NCBI GenBank assembly: GCA_963921195.1
Contig: OY992537.1
Span: forward strand, 125,599,347 to 125,663,346
Length of the DNA stretch: 64,000 nucleotides
Reading direction: 5' to 3'
Source of the DNA: Pegoplata infirma
Taxonomy: Eukaryota > Arthropoda > Insecta > Diptera > Anthomyiidae
Positions 57,110 to 64,000 of this stretch are shown piece after piece. Under the pieces are notes generated by a model. It made no database searches, was not told the DNA's origin, and was given only the letters and a program-made list of their open reading frames with translations. Position numbers and translations under genes: made by a program. Every line of letters starts with the position of its first letter. Position 1 is the first letter of the stretch.

Positions 57110-57371
57110 GTGCGCTGACGTAAAAATTCAGCAGTAGGGATGTCAATCCCGAAATCCCGAATCCCGAAATCCCGGGATTTTTGTCATAAAATGAATCCCG
57201 AATCCCGGGATTTTTAAGCTCAATCCCGGGATTTTTGAAATAATTAAAATGTTTGAGAATTTATTTTTAAAAATACAACTTTGTTCAATTATTGTTACAT
57301 TTACATAAACAAATTAAAATTAAAACTTTTTTTAATTTTCAACGTAGCTGGACACGAATTTGGCTAAGCTG

Positions 57372-57432
57372 AGAACTCTACCCAGGCTTGCTGAATAATA
57401 GTCCAACGCACTAACCATTATTCCACAGTCAC
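57372..57432 (-). repeat. tRNA-like module, degenerate
   Basis: On the minus strand, TGGAATAATGGTTAGTGCGTTGG resembles a tRNA D-arm and is followed by GGGTAGAGTTC in the B-box position (several changes). It is the weakest of the eight modules. Confidence 0.35.
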
Positions 57433-57863
57433 GGAGCCCTTTGACCAAAAGGGCGCCACGGGTAAATTTAATCCGATTGGCCTCAAATTTGTACCAAATA
57501 AGTTTTAAGCGTAGGAGAATAAAAATGATCCGTTATAAAATAACTCTCCGTTAAATAAATAAAACTTTTCATTGAGTAATCCGCCCTAAATGTCTTTATT
57601 ATTTAAAATTTTCTTTAAACTAGTTTTAAAATTATACAGTGCAATAAATCGGAATGGGATGAAACCAAAAGCAAATTAAAGTTGTCATTTTCCATAACAA
57701 ACCCCTTAAGGCTTTTTTTAGTTCATTGCTAAATATTTAATAATAATAATTACTTGAAAACTGCATAAGTGGCGTATACTTAATTTTTTAATTGCTTTTA
57801 AATAACAATCAGAACAATAAGAAATCTTTTTTTACTACTTTCGTTGTAGCGAAATCGACCCAA

Positions 57864-57940
57864 AGGTTTTCGTGTGAATTAAACCCACGACTCCCTGCTT
57901 AATAGGCTAGCACGCTACCAACTAACCCACAGTAGCCCCC
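57864..57940 (-). repeat. tRNA-like SINE-type module
   Basis: On the minus strand, TGGGTTAGTTGGTAGCGTGC (A-box) and GTGGGTTTAATTCACAC (T-arm with a B-box-like core and pairing stem) are at tRNA-like spacing. The downstream TTTCGCTACAACGA is shared with the module at 29042-29112. Confidence 0.6.
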
Positions 57941-58348
57941 TTAATATACAATAAAATTGAAACATAAAGAGTCTACTATTTTTTTTTTTTATAATCAAAG
58001 AAATTTAATCCCAAAAAGTCCCGGAATCCCGAAAAATCCCGGGATCCCGAAAAATCCCGTAATCCCGAAAAATCCCGTAATCCCGAAAAATCCCGGGATC
58101 CCGGGATTTCGATTTTCAAATCCCGATTTTTTAAAAAACCGGTCCCGTTTGACAGCCCTAGTCAGCAGCCTCTTACAACCTAACCTAAAATGGCTAAAGC
58201 TTAATTTTACTCGCATGATTGTTATTTTTATATACCCTTCATATTTTCTATTATCCCAAAAAATAATTGTAAAATTTGGCTAAAATTTAAATGATGTCCC
58301 CAAAAAATCAAAAAAAAAAAACAATTGTAAATTTTGGCTATACTTAAA

Positions 58349-58708
58349 ATTATATTTTAAGTAGGTTTATTCTAGCACGAGGTCATTATTTTTTTACTAA
58401 TTAAAACTATGATATTCTCATAGAATAATTTTCAATATTTTCAAGTTTGATCATTAACGGTTTGTCATTAAAATCCCTTTGCTACATGTAGTATTGGGTT
58501 TTGTTTTTGCTAAATAATCTTGACAATGGAATTTGACAAATTCCAAAACATGTGTCAATTAAGTCTTGCAAAAAATTACCAACACAAATAAATTTAAAAC
58601 AGAAAAATAATTTTCTTGAAAATTATTCTATGAGAATATCATAGTTTTTTTTAACTAGTATAGAAAATAATGACCTCGAGCTAGAACAAACCTACTCAAA
58701 ATATAATA
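58349..58708. mobile_element. MITE-like inverted repeat with about 90-bp arms
   Basis: ATTATATTTTAAGTAGG..TTCTAGC-CGAGGTCATTAT and AACTATGATATTCTCATAGAATAATTTTCAA in the left arm are mirrored in the right arm (TTGAAAATTATTCTATGAGAATATCATAGTT, then ATAATGACCTCGAGCTAGAA and CCTACTCAAAATATAAT). The target duplication is unclear. It is non-coding. Confidence 0.65.
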
Positions 58709-60370
58709 TTTTATAGGTCAAATAAAAGCAATTTTAATTTTAATCAGAATTTAAACTTAAACAACGTGAGTGTGAGTGAAGCTTGTGTGAGTGCACATGA
58801 GAGTGAGTTGTATTAAATTTACTCACATGATTGTGAGTTGGTGTGAGTAGAAAAAATATGCTCGCGAGTAAGTGTGCGTAAATAAAAATTTCCAGCCGTG
58901 AACGTGAGTGAGTCAAAAGTAACTCATGCGCCCGTCTCTAGTTGGACGTTTTAAAAAACGGCAGATTATTTTGCCAAAGTTATGATTAGAAGACTAATTC
59001 AGCCTGAATTTTCAGAATTATTTTTTTAAACTATTTATTTGGTCCTTTACAACTACATTTCGTTTTAAAAAATTTTAAAAGAACCTAAGAAGAATTTGCC
59101 TTTATTTTTCTTGATATGAATGGTCAAATTTAATAGATTCTAAATTTCTAACCCTATTTGGTGAACTAAATACAAGTCAAAAATGTAAGCCCCAATTTTC
59201 CTGGAAAAAACAAACTTTTTAAAATTTCCATTTCAATTTTCACTTGTAAAAAAAAACAATTTAAATAATTTTCTTATCACGTGATCTATGGAGTATTTAC
59301 GAAAATTGTTATAATTTACAATCATAATTATGTGTTATTTTTAGTTCCACTCAATTTAAATTGATTGCTATTTATTTTAATATTCATAGTTGACTACTTT
59401 TTTTTTTGTTTAAATACTGGTTATCGAACTGTTTTTATAATTTTTTAATACTGGTTATCGAACCTTTTTTTCTGCATATTTATTTATACAATTTATACAA
59501 TTAGCGTATCTTTAAAAAATAAAAAATAAACGGTCATTAGGGTCTTAAAAATTATATTAGCGGACACTCTTAAAAATGTGTTAAAGGTGTTAATACTCTA
59601 TAATTTAAATATTTTATTAAACAAATAAAATAAGTTTTATTACATAAGGAATTTAAGTGTTTTATACGTTTGTGTGCACCATAAAATATGCTTGAAAGCT
59701 TAATATAATACAAAGACATTTTTAAAATACAATTGAATTTTACTAAACTTGTGATCGATTTTAAATTGAATTTTTTGCGCTAATGAAGAATGTAAGCAAA
59801 GAAATATTTAATGAAAGAAGTTTATTTTTAACTCTTTCACTACTGACTATTTTTTGATATCATCGCAATTGCTTTTTTTGCCGGTTTTTTTAAAACATTC
59901 AAAGGGAATTACACTGTGCAGCCAAAATTTTCCAAATGAAAGTAGACCATCAAATAAACAAAATCACCAAAAGGGTTTTGCAATGTTAGTTAAAATATCT
60001 TATTTATGGCCCACTGAAGTTATTTATTTTTTATCATAGGCGTTTGAAAAACGTTAAAAAACAATAATAAATGCAAGTCTGACTTTAAAAATATGGTTGG
60101 ATGTCTTCAGTGAAATTGTACGGCGCACACCGGCAAGAATCACCAATCTAGCGTTCAAAAAATAAAAAACCAACTATGCCACATTAAAAAGTGAACATAA
60201 TACGATTAACCTTAGATAGTGGTACCATAAAAATCCATTAATAGTTCTTAGATTGGTCCACTATTAAGAAAGATACAGTGCTTCAAACATTGGCAAATAA
60301 AAAAGTTTGCAAATGCACACTTTTGAAGCTTCAGATTTGTTGTCACGTGATATCAAAAGTGCTGCCGGTA
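58709..60370. other. Unassigned DNA with a GTGAGTG-rich repeat remnant
   Basis: At 58765-58930 the words GTGAGTGTGAGTG, ACTCACATGATTGTGAG and CGTGAGTGAG end at CCCGTCTCTAGTT. This text recurs in part at 63105-63212 and relates to 62640-62785. Otherwise AT-rich sequence follows to 60370 with no supported gene; the small frame at 59854-60039 lacks a domain. Confidence 0.45.
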
Positions 60371-60981
60371 CACTCAAAATAAATTCTCTGTCCAATCAGC
60401 AAAAAAATCTGCTGAAAATACACCCATTTTGAGCCATATGAGAAATCTGCTGATTTTAGCAGACACGGTTTGCTAAATATCTGTCATAAGAGGTGAATAA
60501 ATATAACAAGAAAAAAAAACATACGCCGCCAGCCAGCATCGAACTCGCCACCTTCCGATTTGAAAGTACACTTCTTAACCACTACGCTACGGAAGCTTAT
60601 ACTTTTATCTGGCGTTTTAGCTATTAAACATGTGTGATGTTCGACAGCAGAGAAATTTGATTTTAGCAGAAATATCTGCTGATTTTAGCAGAAAAATCTG
60701 CTGATTTTAGCAGAACAATCTGCTGATTTCAGCAGAATAATTTGCTGATTTCAGCAGAACAATCTGCTGATTTAAGCAGAGCAATCTGCTGACAATCTGT
60801 TCTGCTTTTTTTATATAAAAAAATTTCTTGAAAAAATAATGAAATTCAGCAAACAAAATCAGTATAAACATAGTAAAATGTCTGTTATTTTCTTAAACTG
60901 AATGAACAATCTGCTAAAAGATTGCTAATTCAAATTGAAAGTCGTTTTACAGATTTTTTGACAGAGTTTTTCTTTTGAGTG
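60371..60981. mobile_element. 611-bp TA-flanked MITE with AGCAGATTNNTCTGCT palindrome array
   Basis: The left end CACTCAAAATAAATTCTCTG and the right end CAGAGTTTTTCTTTTGAGTG are inverted, each next to TA. The interior has a run of seven or so ATCTGCTGATTTTAGCAGAA units (60655-60800) and a tRNA-like module. Related to 28890-29329 (reverse complement) and 38942-39060. Confidence 0.85.
60527..60596 (-). repeat. tRNA-like module
   Basis: On the minus strand, TAGCGTAGTGGTTAAG is a close A-box match, and GAGTTCGATGC is a B-box with two changes, at tRNA-like spacing. The orientation relative to the host MITE is the same as for the module in 28890-29329, although the sequences differ. Confidence 0.6.
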
Positions 60982-61053
60982 TAGGTTAAACTTATTAAGG
61001 GAATACCCAAAATTGTAAAAAACAACATTCATTGATGTTACCTACCTCTAAGG

Positions 61054-62596
61054 CAGAGCTTCTCACTTACTTTTGCTATGCGACCCCTTTTCAATATTTC
61101 AAATTTTTCGCGACCCACCAACATAAAAAAACTAAATTATTAAGGTGAACTTTGCCCTTAGTTTTTTTTTTTAAAACCTGAAGTAATGGAAAAATTTGGA
61201 AACCAAATTCAGATTGAAAGATTAATAGAAACTGTGTGGTCAGATCCTAGACGCATTGCAAAAATTTTAGGTAAAAAAAAAAATTTTGTCAACTTTGACC
61301 TCAATTTCCTTAAAAATTTGGAAACCAGGTCCCGTACTACGGCATTTTATATCAAAACTTATTATCGTCATCCATTGTTTATTTCCAAAAATAAAAGAAA
61401 AATACCAGCTTAACCTGATCAGAAATGAAGAAATAATTACCAAGAAAGCATTTAAATTTCAAATTGGAGTAATGATTGTTCTTTTTTCAAAATTATGTAC
61501 CAGTGTTTGGTATTGATCGAAATTTTATTCGATCACGAATCTAGATCCGTTATTCGGATCTAGATTTGCAGTCAGCATTAAAAAGTAAATCGAAAAAAGT
61601 GCCCAGATCCCAGACGCATCCAAAAATATCAAAAACAAAGCTCTTAAAAATGCACAATTATACGTTTTTATGAACTTTGCCTTTAATTTTCTCAAAAACC
61701 TAAGGTACTAGAAAAATTTGAAACCCAGATTCGAAATCAGCATCGGAAAGTTAATAGAAAGCGAACTGTCAGATCAAAGACTCAGCCAAAAAACTTCACA
61801 AATCAGTGTTGGGCATCCCGGGAAATTAACAAATGCACAGTGATTACGGAGGGACCTTTTGTTATGGAAATAATTTATTTCTTTAATAAAAGTATTTGTA
61901 TATTATTATAACTAACACAACAATAACAAGTGAGAGTGTTAAATTCGGCTGTGCCGAATCTTTTATACCCTCCAACACGTTAAAAAAAAAAAAAAAAAAA
62001 AACAGGGGCGTCTTTTTTTTTTTGGGGGGGGGGGGGGTAACGTCGGTGGGAGACAACCTTCCTGGATCCAACTGCAAGACTTTGAACTTCTTTTGACATA
62101 AAAATGTTTCGTTTGCTAAGCAAAAGTACAAAAAACCTATAAAAAATGGGTTTTTTAGAGGTTTGTTTAGTTCTTAAGAGGGGAACTTTTTTCCCCCTGA
62201 TCCGATTTTGCCCATGTTCGAACTTAACCAGCCCAATACCATAAGACATATTCGTGCCAAATTTCAGGAGTCTAGCTCTTTAACTTTGGACTGTATCGTG
62301 TCTTCCACAGACGGACGGACGGACGGACGGACGGACGGACAGACGGACATCGCTAGAATGTCTTAGAATGGATCACTGATCAATAATATATATACTTTAT
62401 GGGGTCCTAGACCGATATTTCGATGCGTTACACACGGAATGACAAAGTGAGTATACCCCCATACTGTGGTTGGAGGGTATAAAAAAGGTGTTTTAAATTT
62501 ACCAAAATTTGAGGTTTTACCAAAATTGTTCGCGACACCCCTGAAACTCTACCGCGACCCCCTTGGGGGTCGCGACCCACCGTTTGAGAACCATTG
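61054..62596. mobile_element. hAT element with perfect 8-bp TSD CTCTAAGG
   Basis: The ends are CAGAGCTTCTCACTTAC and GTTTGAGAACCATTG (hAT-type CAnnGnTTCTCA). CTCTAAGG is repeated at 61046-61053 and 62597-62604. Both ends continue with GCGACCCC/GGGTCGCGACCC text. The interior (GAAAAATTTGGAAACC..AGATTG) matches the hAT element 32336-33398 in inverted orientation (32420-32640). A mini-me repeat is inserted at 61925-62481. No intact transposase. Confidence 0.9.
61925..62481 (-). mobile_element. Mini-me repeat nested in a hAT element
   Basis: Read on the minus strand, it starts TATACCCTCCAACCACAGTATG, has the core AAAGTATATATATTATTGATC, a GTCCGTCCGTCCGTCCGTCC tract, and ends GATTCGGCACAGCCGAATTTAACACTCTCACTTGTT. 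A poly-A/poly-G run lies at 61981-62038. It is one of the best preserved copies. Confidence 0.8.
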
Positions 62597-62639
62597 CTCT
62601 AAGGGGTCGCCACAGTCGTAAAATGGGAAATATTATATT

Positions 62640-63720
62640 TTAGCACATACTCGAGATGCGCGCGTGACACGGTTTCTTCGTGTTTCACGTGATTCACGCA
62701 TGATTCACGTGATCGTGAGTGAAATTTATTTTTACTCACGTGATCGTGAGTGCACGTGATTAGTAAAAATGCGTGAGTATCTTTTTTAGTGTTTATAAAA
62801 AACCGACATTTTTAGAAAACCGGTTTCTCGGTTAACCGAAAATCAGATTTTTCGGTTAACCGGTTTTCTCGGTTAAACCGGAATAAAAAAACCGGTTAAC
62901 CGGTTTTTTTCTTTATCTTACAAACCCAAAAAATACGTTAAAATAGTCTAGTTTTTATTAAATAAAAAAGCAAACATAAACCAGCAAAACTTTGATTACC
63001 AAATAAGTTATAAAATAAGGTATAGGATAGCTTATTTTATACCATGCTGTATTGATGATTTTAACATGGGATGAGACTCAAAGTAATGCATACGAGTAAG
63101 GTATAAAATTTGAATTGTATTAAATTTACTAACGTGATTGTAAGTGAGTAGCAAAAATATGCTGGTGAGTGAGTGTCGTGATTTAAAAATTCCTGTCATG
63201 AACCCATCTCTAGTTTAAACTAATGCATTTTTGTATAAAATATTTATTTTTTATGTTATTACAATGCATTATGTATTCAGTTACAAATAATGCATTATTT
63301 CAAATTTTGAAATAATACATAATGTAACCAAATATAAGTCTCCAATGATTTAATGTTTAGAAATAATAAATATGAAATACATTTTTTGCAATAAAATTGT
63401 TCTTGAAGACAAAACATATTTAGACTTTCTTTCTCACAAATTTTCAAGGTGTTTTCACCGAAATTTTTATAAAAGAATAAGCGTTAACTCTTAATATTTG
63501 CAAAAATATTCCGTTTTAAAAAACCGGTTAACCGACAGAAAAAAAACGGGTTTCGGTGCACCGGAAATTTTCAATTCCGGTTAACCGGTTTGCAAAAAAA
63601 CCGAAATTTTAGGAAAAAACCGGTTTTTGGTCAACCGGTGAACCTGTTTATAAACACTAATCTTTGTTTTCGTGAGTTTGCGTGATTTTTTTGTGCTGTC
63701 TGAAACAGACAACAAGTAAG
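62640..63720. repeat. TCACGTGA/CGTGAGTG palindrome-rich repeat, split by a hAT element
   Basis: At 62650-62785 the words ATTCACGTGA, TCACGTGATCGTGAGTG and ACTCACGTGATCGTGAGTGC are densely packed, and at 63668-63690 CGTGAGTTTGCGTGA continues after the hAT insertion 62787-63659. It probably belongs to the terminal region of another TIR element whose ends I could not place. A relative is at 58765-58930. Confidence 0.55.
62787..63659. mobile_element. 873-bp hAT-like element with AACCGGTT arrays
   Basis: The ends are TAGTGTTTATAAA and TTTATAAACACTA, and the flanking 8-mers ATCTTTTT (62779-62786) and ATCTTTGT (63660-63667) differ by one base. Both subterminal regions contain many CGGTTAACCGG words (62805-62905 and 63515-63640). 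Inside, 63105-63212 matches the GTGAGTG remnant at 58.8 kb. No transposase is seen. Confidence 0.8.
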
Positions 63721-64000
63721 AAAATATTGAATTTAGAGCAGTGGTCCCCAAACACACACAATCATATTTTGTATTTGTATGAGTAAGATCGAGCTCTCTG
63801 TTACTCAATGCACTTAGAGAAACTTAAATTAAAAATATAAATACATTTATTTATATCAAAAATAAAAAAAAATATTAAATAACATTGGTTAAAATGTCAA
63901 GCTATGTTACACCTAACATAGCGTGCCAAACTAAGCACTCTGGTCTATCAAAAATGTTCGCTTTACAAAATATTTACATTCAATTTCTTTATGATTATTT
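63721..64000. other. Window end, unassigned
   Basis: AT-rich sequence with GAGCAGTGGTCCCCAAACAC at 63737, which resembles the start of another hAT-type TIR (CAGTGGTCCCCAAAC) whose partner would lie beyond the window. Confidence 0.45.

Larger units (their letters stand above)
57135..58160. mobile_element. 1.0-kb hAT-like element with ATCCCGGGAT arrays
   Basis: The ends are TAGGGATGTCAA and TTTGACAGCCCTA, and the flanking 8-mers are TTCAGCAG (57127-57134) and GTCAGCAG (58161-58168), one mismatch. Both subterminal regions are packed with CCCGAA/ATCCCGGGAT words (57146-57240 and 58005-58125). It contains two tRNA-like modules and no transposase. It lies in the 3' UTR of LINE copy B. Confidence 0.85.
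53930..58195 (+). mobile_element. LINE copy B (APE-type, RNase H-bearing), decayed and interrupted
   Basis: It is 5'-truncated at the linker after the endonuclease (WWSNEL-like, 53940). It contains the reverse transcriptase with YADD, an RNase H domain, a C-terminal Cys/His segment and a 3' UTR that ends near 58195 (CCTAACCTAAAATGG). Frame breaks and two insertions (56091-56661 and 57135-58160) disable it. An RNase H after the RT in an APE-type element points to the LOA or I group; I cannot separate these by eye. Confidence 0.85.

Noticed and set aside
57957..58283. 108-codon frame with a PKNPGIPKNP repeat
   Set aside because: It is a reading of the AATCCCGAAAA/ATCCCGGGAT subterminal array of a hAT-like element.

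Overview
The window looks like nuclear DNA from a higher fly (Diptera: Brachycera, probably a calyptrate or related lineage). The evidence is qualitative. It is strongly AT-rich, it has spliced protein-coding exons with fly-like start contexts, it carries many repeats of the dipteran mini-me/DINE-1 type (a (TA)n core and a (GTCY)n tract), and it holds two decayed APE-type LINEs with an RNase H domain. No bacterial operon, CRISPR array, ribosomal RNA or intact transposase was seen. I could not assign a species.

Host coding sequence is sparse. A plus-strand gene starts at 40063 with a long Ser/Thr/Pro-rich first coding exon (40063-41122). It splices across a 5 kb intron into a 235-base second exon (46182-46416), then leaves the window. 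A tiny exon at 52496-52569 (ideal start context, strong donor) ends in the same splice phase as exon 2, so it may be an alternative first exon of the same gene. I do not recognise the protein family.

Almost everything else is transposon-derived, and boundaries can often be read directly from target-site duplications (TSDs). Eight TIR elements with 8-bp TSDs (hAT-like) lie at 6557-9820, 11469-12578, 13709-14818, 32336-33398, 49847-51139, 57135-58160, 61054-62596 and 62787-63659. TA-flanked MITE or foldback elements lie at 1835-3998, 8123-9474, 27272-27832, 30918-34684, 31449-34399, 37582-38226, 43147-43543 and 60371-60981. TAA/TTA-flanked (Harbinger-like) elements lie at 1285-1800, 22425-22555, 45499-45958 and 52935-53520. 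A non-autonomous Helitron with internal 150-bp tandem repeats is at 15466-18691. Mini-me-like repeats recur at about 5.8, 7.2, 21.0, 37.4, 48.9, 49.8 and 61.9 kb. LINE copies occupy 41.5-44.0 and 53.9-58.2 kb.

Region by region: 0-11 kb holds MITEs, mini-me repeats and a composite hAT element. 11.4-19.9 kb is a block of nested CCCGGGT-ended elements containing twin foldbacks and the Helitron. 20-26 kb is mostly minisatellites. 26-39 kb is nested MITEs. 40-52.6 kb is the host gene with an invaded intron. 53-64 kb is LINE B, hAT elements and palindrome-rich repeats.

Two patterns deserve attention. First, all eight tRNA-like (A-box/B-box) modules lie inside TIR DNA elements and none lies outside. 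Second, several hAT-like families carry clusters of short self-complementary motifs just inside their ends, with a different motif in each family. No host system of genes acting together is visible beyond the single gene.
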